Assembly (NCBI GenBank): GCA_947625775.1
Contig: CANQPM010000002.1
Coordinates: forward strand, 124,001-188,000
DNA: 64,000 nucleotides
Direction of reading: 5' to 3'
From: an uncultured Lachnospiraceae bacterium
GTDB taxonomy: Bacteria > Bacillota > Clostridia > Lachnospirales > Lachnospiraceae
Position numbers and translations under genes: made by a program. The stretch's first letter is position 1. Every line of letters starts with the position of its first letter. Shown here in pieces: positions 1 to 10,233 of the stretch. The notes under the pieces were generated by a model. That model did no database searches. It was given only the letters and a program-made list of their open reading frames with translations, and was not told the origin of the DNA.

Positions 1-117
1 CCTGAACTTCATCGGAATATTGCTGTGTATGCGATGGAGCATGGAAAAACATTAAATGCGGCTGTTGAGGAAGCTATTGGAAATATGGTTGGAGCATCTA
101 AAATTAAGTATTTATGA
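1..117 (+). CDS. C-terminal fragment of a HicB-like / RHH-domain antitoxin-type protein (truncated by window edge)
   Basis: Frame 1 reads PELHRNIAVYAMEHGKTLNAAVEEAIGNMVGASKIKYL*, resembling the HicB C-terminal ribbon-helix-helix pattern (xLHxxLAxyAxxxgxSLNxxVxxAl). Confidence 0.5.
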   Translation, partial: PELHRNIAVYAMEHGKTLNAAVEEAIGNMVGASKIKYL

Positions 118-369
118 ATTGATATGTGAATGTCGTGGAGTAGCATATGCAAATATAAAGTATAAGGCAATTAGGAATGTGTGAGCGTGTTTTTAGATAT
201 GAGTTGTGCTCTGAAACAGGGGATTAATAACGTGTACGAGAATACGCAGTATGAATGGTAGGAAATATTTTATATAAACTGGAAAAGTATGAATATTTTT
301 CCATTCTTGTCCATATAATATAGTACAAAACATTTACTCAACAAAAATATAATGGACAAGGAGGCAGAA

Positions 370-591
370 ATGGCACGAGGAGTCAAAAAATCATTACAGG
401 AAAAGATTGCGCAGAAGGAGGAGCTGATTGACGCGCTTTCGCTTAGAATGAAGAAGGAGCGTGATGAGCTGAACGAGCTTCTGGAAATGCAGAAGATGGA
501 GGAGCTGAATGAGCTTCGCACGGCTGTAGAACAGTCTGGAATGGAAATATCCGAGCTTATACAGGTTGCCCAGATGCAGAACGCGCAGTAA
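370..591 (+). CDS. small coiled-coil hypothetical protein
   Basis: ORF with GGAGG upstream of ATG at 370 (MARGVKKSLQEKIAQ...); highly charged, helical. Confidence 0.5.
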   Translation: MARGVKKSLQEKIAQKEELIDALSLRMKKERDELNELLEMQKMEELNELRTAVEQSGMEISELIQVAQMQNAQ

Positions 592-739
592 AAGGCATTT
601 CAGAGAGACTGTAAAAATTTACAAAAATATTTTAAGAAAAAGTCCAAACACAATTGCGTACATAGCCTTTAATAAGGTATAATGGAAAGCAAGTGAGAGG
701 ACTTTTTTATATTAAAATAATAAAAATATGGAGGAAAAA

Positions 740-2125
740 ATGATAAACATACGAGAGCTATACCACAATTACAAGGAATATGCGGACAAGGAGGTTACAA
801 TCGGCGGCTGGCTTAGGAGCAAGAGGGACTCAAAGACTTTTGGCTTTCTGGTGGTGAACGACGGCACGTTTTTTGAGCCGCTGCAGGTGGTGTACAGCGA
901 TAAGCTGGGCAATTTCGCCGATATTTCAAGGCTGAACGTAGGCGCGGCGATAATTGCGACTGGCATTGTGACGCTTACGCCTGAGGCGAAGCAGCCGTTT
1001 GAGCTGCAGGCAACGGGAGTGGAGATAGAGGGCGACTCCACGCCTGATTATCCTTTGCAGAAAAAGCGCCACAGCTTTGAGTATCTTAGGACCATATCTC
1101 ATTTAAGACCGCGTACAAACACGTTTCAGGCGGTTTTCAGGGTGCGCTCTTTGTGCGCGTATGCGATACACAAGTTTTTCCAGGAGAGGGATTTTGTGTA
1201 TGTCCATACGCCGCTGATAACGGGAAGCGACTGTGAGGGCGCGGGCGAGATGTTTCAGGTGACGACGCTTGACTTGGCAAACATTCCGACGACGGCTGAC
1301 GGCAAGGTTGACTATGCAAAGGACTTTTTCAACAAGCCGACTAATCTCACGGTAAGCGGGCAGCTCAACGGCGAGACATATGCCATGGCGTTTAAGAACA
1401 TATATACTTTCGGACCTACTTTCCGCGCGGAAAATTCCAATACTACGCGCCACGCGGCGGAGTTTTGGATGATAGAGCCTGAGATTGCGTTTGCTGATTT
1501 GAAGGATGATATGATGCTTGCGGAGAGCATGCTTAAATACATTATCAACTATGTGCTTGAAAATGCGCCTGAGGAGATGGCGTTCTTTAACCAGTTTGTG
1601 GACAAGGGGCTGATTGAGAGATTAAAGCATGTGGCGGGCTCGGAGTTTGGGCATATAACTTATACTGACGCAATAGAGGAACTTGCAAAGCATAATGATG
1701 AGTTTGAGTACAAGGTATCATGGGGATGCGATTTGCAGACGGAGCATGAGAGGTATCTTACTGAAAAGCTTTTTGGGCGTCCTGTGTTTGTGACGGATTA
1801 TCCTAAGGAGATTAAGGCGTTTTATATGAAGCTTAATGATGATGGTAAGACTGTGGCGGCTATGGATTGTCTTGTGCCTGGGATTGGAGAGATTATCGGG
1901 GGCAGCCAGAGAGAGGATAAGCTTGAGGTGCTTGAAAAGAGAATGGCAGAGTGCGGCTTGAAGGCGGAAGATTATGATTTTTATCTTGACCTTAGAAGGT
2001 ATGGCAGCGCACGGCATGCGGGCTTTGGGCTTGGGTTTGAAAGGTGTGTGATGTATTTGACAGGGATGGGGAATATCAGGGATGTTATTCCGTTCCCTAG
2101 GACTGTTAATAATTGTGAGCTGTAA
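740..2125 (+). CDS. asnS: asparaginyl-tRNA synthetase
   Basis: Class II AsnRS throughout ([61 protein letters not shown]). GGAGG places the start at ATG 740. Confidence 0.97.
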   Translation: MINIRELYHNYKEYADKEVTIGGWLRSKRDSKTFGFLVVNDGTFFEPLQVVYSDKLGNFADISRLNVGAAIIATGIVTLTPEAKQPFELQATGVEIEGDSTPDYPLQKKRHSFEYLRTISHLRPRTNTFQAVFRVRSLCAYAIHKFFQERDFVYVHTPLITGSDCEGAGEMFQVTTLDLANIPTTADGKVDYAKDFFNKPTNLTVSGQLNGETYAMAFKNIYTFGPTFRAENSNTTRHAAEFWMIEPEIAFADLKDDMMLAESMLKYIINYVLENAPEEMAFFNQFVDKGLIERLKHVAGSEFGHITYTDAIEELAKHNDEFEYKVSWGCDLQTEHERYLTEKLFGRPVFVTDYPKEIKAFYMKLNDDGKTVAAMDCLVPGIGEIIGGSQREDKLEVLEKRMAECGLKAEDYDFYLDLRRYGSARHAGFGLGFERCVMYLTGMGNIRDVIPFPRTVNNCEL

Positions 2126-2207
2126 GGTAAGAAGTACTGGTTGTTTATGTGTGATTATAGGGTATTGTGGCGATTTAGTTAAAAAGATTAGGGATAAATA
2201 AAATGTG

Positions 2208-2249
2208 CCTCGGGGGTAGTCGGTGTTTGGCTGGTTCCGAGGTTTTTTT
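2208..2249 (+). terminator. intrinsic terminator downstream of asnS
   Basis: CCTCGG...CCGAGG followed by TTTTTTT. Confidence 0.6.
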
Positions 2250-2264
2250 ATGTTGAGATTGGGA

Positions 2265-2519
2265 GGGGGAGGTGAATGAGGACGAGCCAGTCAGATATAA
2301 TGTCTGCTGCGCCTGTAGTGGGAATGCGAAATTTTCTAATGCAATGCGTGTAGGTGTATTAATGAGGTCGTGGTCGTCGGGAGGTGACATCCGTGTCGCC
2401 GCCCGACTAAAATCGGCGTCCGTGCCGATTTTACCACTTGGTATCGAGCATTGCATAAGAAAATTACGCATTCCCACTACAGGCGCAGCAGACATTATAT
2501 CAGGCTGGCTCTGGTTATT
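2265..2519 (+). repeat. family A palindromic element, copy A1
   Basis: 64-nt arms 2284-2347 / 2448-2511 pair at about 60/64 positions. Two inner hairpins (2376-2407, 2409-2432). About 255 bp is nearly identical to 3732-3985. Confidence 0.93.
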
Positions 2520-2730
2520 AGTAGAAATTATTATTAGTAGAATAAATTTTTGAGCAAAAATGCATACATTTTTGCTCAAAAATTGTATTGTGCAAAATGT
2601 CATACACTGTTCTTATTTTACGATATAAGTGGGTTAAAGTCAATAAAGTTTTTGTGCAATTTCACCATTATATACCGCAAAAACATATCGGCAAAAAAGT
2701 ATAGGTTTTTGCCGAAGCGGAGGAATATAG

Positions 2731-3723
2731 ATGGTGATTCAGATTAACAAAGAGGAAGTTATATCAAGACTGAATATGCTTAGGGGGCTTTTTGCGATTC
2801 TTATAGTTATTGGTCATTGTAGTCAGAGGTTTGAAAAGGAAATATTGCCATTTTTTATAATACATAAATTTAATATGGTAGGGGTGTGCTTTTTCTTTTT
2901 TGTATCGGGGATTAGCCTTACTTATAATTTTAGGACAAGGCAGAATTATCTTAAAAATTTTATTAAAAATAAAGTAGTTGTATTATTTTTGTTTGCGGTT
3001 TTAAATCAGGTTATCTATCATATTTTGAAAGCAGTTATATTAAATGAAAAATTAAATATACGCCTGTCTTTTTTTGGTGAATTTAATTGGTACATATATG
3101 AAATGATAGTTTTTTATATAATGTTTTATATGGTATTTCGGTTTATTGATAAAAGCATTGTCAGAAATATTACTTTATTTTTTCTTACATTTCTGGTGGC
3201 GGTGATTACTTTATATTTTTATAAATATGGTGAATGGGCGGGATGGAGTCAGGCTTATTATATTAGTTCATTTAGTTTTCCGTTTGGAATATTGATGAGT
3301 GAATATTTTGAAAGTATTATGAACAGATTAAATAAGCATATTGTGATTTATTGTATATTGCTTGTGTGTGTTGCGGCTGTCTGTTGTGTATCGCTTGCGC
3401 TTCCGAGGGATAGTTTTTTAGGTGGCGTTATATTGAAAAATATTATGGGAATTTGTATTATGACGGTTGTGACGGTTATGGTTTCTATTGTTGATATTAG
3501 GAAAATACCTGTCGTTGGAGCGGTAATATTATTTTTGACTGGGTATTCTACGGAGATATATTTGTATCAATTTTGCTGGTTGGATATAATTGCGAGATTG
3601 TATGAGAGAAGTGGGGTGGAGATAAATATAGGGTATATAGTTTTGGTTACGGGAGTAACGGTATTGACGGCGGTAGTTATGAGGAGGGTGGATTGGTATA
3701 TATTAAAGTATGTTAAAGGGTAG
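2731..3723 (+). CDS. acyltransferase family 3 (integral membrane O-acyltransferase)
   Basis: MLRGLFAILIVIGHCSQRF ... FFFFVSGISLTYNFR, multiple TM segments; typical Acyl_transf_3. Confidence 0.8.
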   Translation: MVIQINKEEVISRLNMLRGLFAILIVIGHCSQRFEKEILPFFIIHKFNMVGVCFFFFVSGISLTYNFRTRQNYLKNFIKNKVVVLFLFAVLNQVIYHILKAVILNEKLNIRLSFFGEFNWYIYEMIVFYIMFYMVFRFIDKSIVRNITLFFLTFLVAVITLYFYKYGEWAGWSQAYYISSFSFPFGILMSEYFESIMNRLNKHIVIYCILLVCVAAVCCVSLALPRDSFLGGVILKNIMGICIMTVVTVMVSIVDIRKIPVVGAVILFLTGYSTEIYLYQFCWLDIIARLYERSGVEINIGYIVLVTGVTVLTAVVMRRVDWYILKYVKG

Positions 3724-3731
3724 TGTGTTTT

Positions 3732-3985
3732 GGGGGAGGTGAATGAGGACGAGCCAGCCAGATATAATGTCTGCTGCGCCTGTAGTGGGAATGCGAAATT
3801 TTCTAATGCAATGCGTGTAGGTGTATTAATGAGGTCGTGGTCGTCGGGAGGCGACGTCCGTGTCGCCGCCCGACTAAAATCGGCATCCGTGCCGATTTTA
3901 CCACTTGGTATTGAGCATTGCATAAGAAAATTGCGCATTCCCACTAATGGCTTGCAGACATTATATCAGGCTGGCTCTGGTTATT
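3732..3985 (+). repeat. family A palindromic element, copy A2
   Basis: Near-identical to 2265-2519 in the same orientation. The 3' arm has a divergent block (aatggcttgcagac vs acaggcgcagcagac) giving an internal loop. Confidence 0.93.
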
Positions 3986-3994
3986 GGCAAAAAA

Positions 3995-4068
3995 ATAAAA
4001 ATCCCTGTTTCCTTTCTGGAGAATCACAGGAAATTGGTTTCGCGGATAGGGAATGGGGATTTTTATAT
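3995..4068. terminator. bidirectional terminator-like hairpin
   Basis: TAAAAATCCC ... GGGGATTTTTATA inverted repeat between convergent genes. Confidence 0.5.
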
Positions 4069-4092
4069 ATGTAATGAGCCTGGGTTGTGTAG

Positions 4093-4130
4093 GTCAAATG
4101 CCCCGCAGCTGTGCGCTGCGGGTGTTTGAC
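4093..4130. terminator. GC-rich hairpin between convergent genes
   Basis: GTCAAATGCCCCGCAGC-TGTGC-GCTGCGGGTGTTTGAC. Confidence 0.45.
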
Positions 4131-4199
4131 TATGTTGGGTTGTTGAAATGTATTTCAGTTTTTATTTTTCCTGCATTTATTAATTGTGTGGGTGTTTAA

Positions 4200-7100
4200 T
4201 TATGCCGATTTGTTAGCGGCATTATTTTTTGAATGTTGCTTTTTCTTCTCGGCGTTTTTGGCGGCGGCAGCGTTGCGGGCTTTGTTTGCGCGCTGTTTTG
4301 CGATATCAGTGGTGTTAGATGTCCGCGAGTTTTCGCTTATGTGCGAGTTTTCGTTTGCGGACTTGGCAGCGGTTTCCTGCGCTGCGTTCCTTTCTGCTGC
4401 AATTGCTTTATTAAGGTTTTTCTGTGCGGTAGACAGCATAAGCTTTATGCGGTTAAGCTGGTTTACCTCTGATGCGCCTGGATCATAGTCTATGGCGACT
4501 ATGTTTGCCTCGGGGTGGCGCTTTCTCAACTCCTTGATAACTCCTTTACCGACTACATGATTTGGCAGGCAGCCGAAGGGCTGTGTGCATATGATATTTG
4601 GCGTATCGTTATGTATGAGCTCCAGCATTTCGCCTGTCAGGAACCAGCCTTCGCCTGTCTGGTTGCCGAGTGATACGATTTCGGCGGCGTTTTTGGCTGT
4701 TTCGTAAATGTCGGCGGGCGGCGTGAAATGTCTGCTTGCGGCGAATGCCTCGCTCATAGGCTTTCTGAGCATTTGGATTGCCTTTATGCCGATCCTGCTT
4801 ATTTCAGCGCCCTTTTTGCTTGTGCCGAGGTTTTCTGCTTTGTACAGCTGATTGTAAAAGCAATAGAACATAAAGTCCATCAGGTCGGGAACTACAGCCT
4901 CCGCGCCTTCGTGCTCCAATAGCTCCACAAGGTGGTTGTTGGCGGCGGGAGAGAACTTCACAAGTATTTCCCCGACGACGCCGACGCGCGGCTTCTTTAT
5001 GTCAAGCGTAGGTATTGAGTCAAACTCCGAAATCATTTCCCTGCACATTTTTTTGTAAACAGAGAATGACAGATATTTGCGTCCAAGAAATTCGCAGCAT
5101 TTATCAATCCATTTTTTATGTACTCTGTCTACTGCGCCTTTTTCTGCCTCATATGGGCGCATTCTATATACGCAGCGCATAAATATGTCGCCGAAGTTTA
5201 CGGCGTATATGGCGCGCAGCAGCAGCATAGGAGTGAGCTTAAAGCCAGGGTTGCTTTCAAGCTTTGACAGGTTTATTGAAATGACGGGAATATGTCCGTA
5301 GCCTGCCTTGGCGAGCGCGCGGCGTATAAAGCCGATATAGTTTGTAGCGCGGCAGCCGCCGCCTGTCTGCGACATTACTACGGCAAGCTTGTCGGTGTCG
5401 TATTTTCCCGAAAGCACAGCCTCCATAATCTGTCCGACTACCAGAAGCGATGGGTAGCAGGCGTCGTTGTTTACGTATTTAAGACCTACATCAACGCTGT
5501 TGTGGTTGTCGTTATTCAGCACGACTAGATTGTAGCCGCAGCGCCTGAAGGTGGGCTCCAGCAGGTCAAAGTGAATCGGTGACATCTGCGGGCATAAAAT
5601 TGTGTAATTTTTGCGCATTTCCTTTGTGAAAAGCACTCTGTTCATTTTGCTTGAATTTATGGTGCGCTCCTGATGTCTTTGCTCCTTTACGCGGATAGCG
5701 GACAGCAGAGAGCGTATTCTTATGCGCGCCGCGCCGAGGTTGTTTACCTCGTCAATTTTAAGGCATGTGTAAATCTTGCCCGAGCCGCTCAAAATATCGT
5801 TGACTTGGTCGGTCGTGACAGCGTCAAGCCCGCAGCCGAAGGAATTAAGCTGTATTAAGTCTAAATCGTCGCGCGTCTTGACATAGCTTGCGGCGGCATA
5901 AAGCCTTGAATGGTACATCCACTGGTCGGACACGATAAGCGGGCGCTCTGGCTTTGCAAGGTGCGAAACTGAGTCCTCCGTCAATACGGCAATGCCATAA
6001 GACGTGATTAGCTCAGGTATTCCGTGGTTAATCTCAGGATCAATGTGGTACGGGCGTCCCGCAAGCACAATGCCGCGCTTATGGTTCTTTTCGAGGTAAG
6101 CGATGACCTCCTCACCCTTTTTGTACATATCATTGCGTGCCGCGCCAAGTTCAGCCCAGCCTGCGTCAACGGCAGCTTTAAGCTCGTCAGAGGGAATATC
6201 AGGAAATTCCTTTGCGAGCGACTGTGCGATAAGCGAAGGCTCCCTAAACGACATAAACGGATTTTTGAAGACAACTTCTCCGCGTCCGATTGCCTCGACA
6301 TTATTTTTGATGTTTTCAGAGTATGATGTCACGATAGGGCAGTTGTAGTGGTTGTTAGCCTCATCAAACTCATTTCTTTCATAAAACAGCGCAGGATAGA
6401 ATATGAAATCCACGCCTTCTTTGATAAGCCATTCTATGTGTCCGTGGGCAAGCTTTGCAGGGTAGCACTCGGACTCGCTTGGTATCGACTCGATGCCCAT
6501 TTCGTAAATCTTCCTGTTTGAAACGGGTGAGAGCACTACCTGATATTTTAGCTTTGTAAAAAACGTAAACCAGAACGGATAATTTTCGTACATATTCAGC
6601 ACGCGGGGTATGCCGACCTTGCCGCGCACGGCTTCACTTTCAGAAAGCGGCTCATAAGAAAACAGGCGTTTTAGCTTATAGTCAAACAGATTTGGGATAT
6701 CGCTGTTTGTCTTTGCCTTGCCAAGCCCTTTTTCGCAGCGGTTGCCTGATATGTAGCTTCTGCCGTCGGAAAATTTATTTACAGTAAGACGGCATGAGTT
6801 TGTGCAGCCCTTGCATTTTACAAGCGAGGTGTTAAAGCTGAGAGCGTTGATTTGCTCGATATTGAGCATAGTGCTTTCAGCTTCGGGAGCAAGCTGATAG
6901 CGCTCCCTTGCGATAAGCGCCGCGCCGAAAGCGCCCATTATGCCCGCGATGTCAGGTCTTATAGCATCGCAGCCCGCAATCTTTTCAAAGCTTCTAAGCA
7001 CGGCATCATTGTAAAAAGTGCCGCCCTGGACTACTATGTTTTTGCCAAGCTCGCTTGCGTCAGATACCTTTATGACCTTAAATAAGGCATTTTTTATTAC

Positions 7101-8639
7101 AGAATAGGCAAGTCCCGCCGAAATATCGGAAACCTCCGCGCCCTCCTTCTGCGCCTGCTTAACCTTTGAGTTCATAAATACTGTGCAGCGCGTGCCAAGG
7201 TCAATCGGATGCTTTGCAAACAGCGCCGCCTTTGCAAAATCCTCCACTGTGTAATTCAGCGATTTTGCGAAGGTCTCAATAAATGAGCCGCAGCCTGATG
7301 AGCATGCCTCGTTTAGCTGTACGGAATCGACAGTCTGATTTTTGATCTTGATGCACTTCATATCCTGTCCGCCGATATCTATTATACAGTCAACGTCAGG
7401 GTTAAAGAATGCGGCGGCATAGTAATGGGCGACCGTTTCAACCTCGCCCTCGTCAAGCATAAACGCCGCCTTGAAAAGCGCCTCGCCGTAGCCTGTTGAG
7501 CATGAGCGTACAATATGGGCGTCGCTTGGCAGCAGCGAATATATTTCCTGAATGGACTTAATTGCGGTATTCAGGGGGCTGCCGTTGTTGTTGCTGTAGA
7601 AAGAGTAGAGCAGCGTGCCGTCTTCCGCGACTACAGCGATTTTGGTAGTGGTAGAGCCCGCGTCAATACCCAAAAAGCAGTTGCCGTGATAATTTTTTAA
7701 TTCCGCGTTTTTGACATGGTGAGAGCCGTGCCTTTCTTTAAAAGCATTGTATTCGTTTTCGTCAGCAAAAAGCGGTTCCATGCGCGCCACTTCAAATTCC
7801 ATTTTTATGTCAGAGGAAAGTTTATCAGCCATTTCCTTCATGGTAAAGGAAACGTCTTCCTTTGCGTTGAGCGCCGAGCCGATAGCGGCAAAAAGGTGCG
7901 AATTTTCAGTGTTTATGATATGCTCATCATCAAGCTTCAATGTGCGTATAAACGCCGCCCGAAGCTCGGACAAAAAGTGGAGCGGTCCTCCAAGAAACGC
8001 CACGTGTCCGCGTATAGGCTTGCCGCAGGCTAGTCCGCTTATTGTCTGGTTTACGACTGCCTGGAAAATAGACGCGGACAAATCCTCCTTTGTCGCGCCC
8101 TCGTTTATAAGCGGCTGTATATCAGTCTTTGCGAAAACGCCGCAGCGCGCGGCAATAGTGTAGAGCGAATGGTAATTTTTGGCATATTCGTTTAATCCCG
8201 ACGCGTCGGTCTGGATAAGCGACGCCATCTGGTCGATAAAAGAGCCTGTACCGCCTGCGCATATGCCGTTCATGCGCTGTTCGACATTTCCGCCCTCAAA
8301 ATATATGATTTTGGCGTCCTCGCCGCCAAGCTCGATAGCCACGTCTGTCTTTGGCGCAAGCTCCGAAAGCGCCGTGGAAACGGAAATTACCTCCTGCACA
8401 AAAGGAACACCCAAGTGGTTGGCAAGCGTGAGTCCGCCAGAGCCTGTAATCATTGGGTGGAGTGTAATATTTCCAAGCTTAGAATAAGCATCATTTAAAA
8501 GTGAAGAAAGAGTTTCCCTGATGTTTGCATAATGTCTTTTGTAATCAGAGAATAATAAGTTATGCGAGGCGTCAAGTATCGCCACCTTTACTGTAGTGGA
8601 ACCAATATCAATGCCGAGCGTGTAGAACTCTTTTTCCAT
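4200..8639 (-). CDS. large acyl-CoA dehydratase activase (two BadF/BadG/HgdC ATPase domains + DUF2229/HgdB-like region)
   Basis: 1479 aa; [16 protein letters not shown] and [16 protein letters not shown] repeated ASKHA domains; [17 protein letters not shown]-terminal CoA-dehydratase-like region. Confidence 0.9.
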   Translation of the reverse strand: MEKEFYTLGIDIGSTTVKVAILDASHNLLFSDYKRHYANIRETLSSLLNDAYSKLGNITLHPMITGSGGLTLANHLGVPFVQEVISVSTALSELAPKTDVAIELGGEDAKIIYFEGGNVEQRMNGICAGGTGSFIDQMASLIQTDASGLNEYAKNYHSLYTIAARCGVFAKTDIQPLINEGATKEDLSASIFQAVVNQTISGLACGKPIRGHVAFLGGPLHFLSELRAAFIRTLKLDDEHIINTENSHLFAAIGSALNAKEDVSFTMKEMADKLSSDIKMEFEVARMEPLFADENEYNAFKERHGSHHVKNAELKNYHGNCFLGIDAGSTTTKIAVVAEDGTLLYSFYSNNNGSPLNTAIKSIQEIYSLLPSDAHIVRSCSTGYGEALFKAAFMLDEGEVETVAHYYAAAFFNPDVDCIIDIGGQDMKCIKIKNQTVDSVQLNEACSSGCGSFIETFAKSLNYTVEDFAKAALFAKHPIDLGTRCTVFMNSKVKQAQKEGAEVSDISAGLAYSVIKNALFKVIKVSDASELGKNIVVQGGTFYNDAVLRSFEKIAGCDAIRPDIAGIMGAFGAALIARERYQLAPEAESTMLNIEQINALSFNTSLVKCKGCTNSCRLTVNKFSDGRSYISGNRCEKGLGKAKTNSDIPNLFDYKLKRLFSYEPLSESEAVRGKVGIPRVLNMYENYPFWFTFFTKLKYQVVLSPVSNRKIYEMGIESIPSESECYPAKLAHGHIEWLIKEGVDFIFYPALFYERNEFDEANNHYNCPIVTSYSENIKNNVEAIGRGEVVFKNPFMSFREPSLIAQSLAKEFPDIPSDELKAAVDAGWAELGAARNDMYKKGEEVIAYLEKNHKRGIVLAGRPYHIDPEINHGIPELITSYGIAVLTEDSVSHLAKPERPLIVSDQWMYHSRLYAAASYVKTRDDLDLIQLNSFGCGLDAVTTDQVNDILSGSGKIYTCLKIDEVNNLGAARIRIRSLLSAIRVKEQRHQERTINSSKMNRVLFTKEMRKNYTILCPQMSPIHFDLLEPTFRRCGYNLVVLNNDNHNSVDVGLKYVNNDACYPSLLVVGQIMEAVLSGKYDTDKLAVVMSQTGGGCRATNYIGFIRRALAKAGYGHIPVISINLSKLESNPGFKLTPMLLLRAIYAVNFGDIFMRCVYRMRPYEAEKGAVDRVHKKWIDKCCEFLGRKYLSFSVYKKMCREMISEFDSIPTLDIKKPRVGVVGEILVKFSPAANNHLVELLEHEGAEAVVPDLMDFMFYCFYNQLYKAENLGTSKKGAEISRIGIKAIQMLRKPMSEAFAASRHFTPPADIYETAKNAAEIVSLGNQTGEGWFLTGEMLELIHNDTPNIICTQPFGCLPNHVVGKGVIKELRKRHPEANIVAIDYDPGASEVNQLNRIKLMLSTAQKNLNKAIAAERNAAQETAAKSANENSHISENSRTSNTTDIAKQRANKARNAAAAKNAEKKKQHSKNNAANKSA

Positions 8640-9084
8640 TCAAAATCCTCCATTCCTAGTGTACCCGCAAACTGTTGACGGCAAAATGCACAAGCGCCGA
8701 GACAGTTATGGCAGGTAAAGACGCTGCAACCTATAGACAGGCTGCGTATTTATATAGATGATATCAGCATAATTCGATAATTTTTACATACATTTGCTAT
8801 TATACGACAGTGTTTAGAAAAAGGCAATAAAACAAATGCTGAAAAAATAAGGAAATTATAAAAAAATATGCAGCATTTCATATTAAAATGATAATCAAAA
8901 ATGATAATCGGCGTGAAATTGGTTTACTTTTTGGGTTATGAATGGTACAATGTTTAAATATGGTAAATAATCAATGTATGCGGGCGAATAAAAAGGCAAA
9001 TAAAGAACAAATAAGAGATTTTGCGGCTTTGCTGCTTATAAAAAATAATAGTCTGCCTGCGTCAGAAAGGAAATGATTATAATA

Positions 9085-9966
9085 ATGAATTTTTTGTATA
9101 AACTGGAAAGAAAATTCGGCAAATATGCCATACCGAATATTTCGCTGTATCTGATACTGTGCTATGCGTGCGGTTATCTTATGAATATGATAAATCCGAT
9201 GTTTTTGAATTATCTGACACTAAATCCGTATCTTATTCTTCATGGGCAGATTTGGCGCATAGTGACGTGGATCTTGGTGCCGCCGTCAAGGCTTGATTTC
9301 TGGACAATTATTATGCTGTACTTTTATTATTCAATAGGTACGAACCTTGAGCGCACGTGGGGGACGTTTTATTATAATTTGTATTTGTTTATGGGTATGC
9401 TGTTTACGGTGATTGGCAGTTTTGTTGTTATGGGGATAAGTTATCTGCCGATTACGGATATAAATGCTGTGCTGCAGATAAGCGGACCTGAGGCGTATTT
9501 TTCAAGTGTTGCGCTTTATTTTAGTACGTATTATATAAATATGTCGATTTTCTTGGGGTTTGCGGCGACTTTTCCGAACGTTCAGGTGCTTTTGATGTTT
9601 ATTCTGCCTATAAAGGTGAAATGGCTGGGTGTGGCGTATGCGGTGCTGCTTTTGGTGGAATTTTTGCAGAGTATTATTATTGGAAAGATTGTTATTGCGG
9701 CGTCGCTGCTTAATTTTGTGGTGTTTTTCTTCCTTACGCGCAGCAGTTTGCGGATGAGGATGTCGCCGAAGCAGGTTAGGAGGCGGCATGAGTATAAGAG
9801 GGAGGTTAAGAGGGCTAGGCCGGTGGCGATATCTAAGCATAAGTGTGCGATTTGCGGGAAGAATAGTGAGGATAATCCGGAGGCGGAGTTTCGGTTTTGT
9901 TCGAAGTGTAATGGGAATTATGAGTATTGTCAGGATCATTTGTTTACACATACGCATGTGAAGTAA
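9085..9966 (+). CDS. rhomboid-superfamily-like membrane protein with C-terminal zinc-ribbon-like Cys/His tail (probably catalytically inactive)
   Basis: HGQIWRIVTW...YYSIGTNLERTWGTFYYNLY rhomboid-like signature but no GxSG; tail CAICGK...CSKCNGNYEYCQDHLFTHTH. Start could be 9073. Confidence 0.65.
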   Translation: MNFLYKLERKFGKYAIPNISLYLILCYACGYLMNMINPMFLNYLTLNPYLILHGQIWRIVTWILVPPSRLDFWTIIMLYFYYSIGTNLERTWGTFYYNLYLFMGMLFTVIGSFVVMGISYLPITDINAVLQISGPEAYFSSVALYFSTYYINMSIFLGFAATFPNVQVLLMFILPIKVKWLGVAYAVLLLVEFLQSIIIGKIVIAASLLNFVVFFFLTRSSLRMRMSPKQVRRRHEYKREVKRARPVAISKHKCAICGKNSEDNPEAEFRFCSKCNGNYEYCQDHLFTHTHVK

Positions 9967-9984
9967 GGTATGTATTAAGCGGTC

Positions 9985-10150
9985 GCCCGAGAAGGGGCAT
10001 ATTTCCCCTGCGGACATCGCTTGCGCTCAGTGGGAAACGTAGCGGTACTAAGCTCAATGGCGCTGTAAAAGGAGCTACGCTTTTACAGCTTATTTCGCTA
10101 AGTGCCGACGTTTCCCAAGGTCCTTAGGGGAAATATGCCCCTTCTCGGGC
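9985..10150 (+). repeat. family B palindromic element, copy B1
   Basis: Perfect 24-bp outer stem GCCCGAGAAGGGGCATATTTCCCC (9985-10008 / 10127-10150), TGGGAAACGT/ACGTTTCCCA helix, apical GCTGTAAAAG-GAGCTACG-CTTTTACAGC hairpin. Homologous to the reverse complement of 32187-32351. Confidence 0.95.
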
Positions 10151-10233
10151 TAGGTTTTTGAGAATGCTTGGATAATTAATTGGTGAAGTGGATTAGATTA
10201 ATTTTGAATGTAAAAAGTAATAAGGTGATGTAG

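Noticed and set aside
1103-1453. Long antisense ORFs inside asnS, alaS, activase, GH94 and other confident genes
   Set aside because: Shadow ORFs from codon bias on the opposite strand; no RBS or homology.
2175-2603. 142-aa minus-strand ORF (and 125-aa ORF at 3567-3944)
   Set aside because: Lies across the family A palindromes; open frames on both strands arise from the inverted repeat, with no convincing start/RBS or protein family.
9502-10017. 171-aa minus-strand ORF rich in H/R/N/T
   Set aside because: Antisense of a G/T-skewed coding region; low-complexity composition reflects the skew, not a protein.
9984-10151. Family B as a simple rho-independent terminator
   Set aside because: At 166 bp it is far longer than a terminator, lacks a downstream U-tract, has a conserved interior and occurs in both orientations relative to genes.
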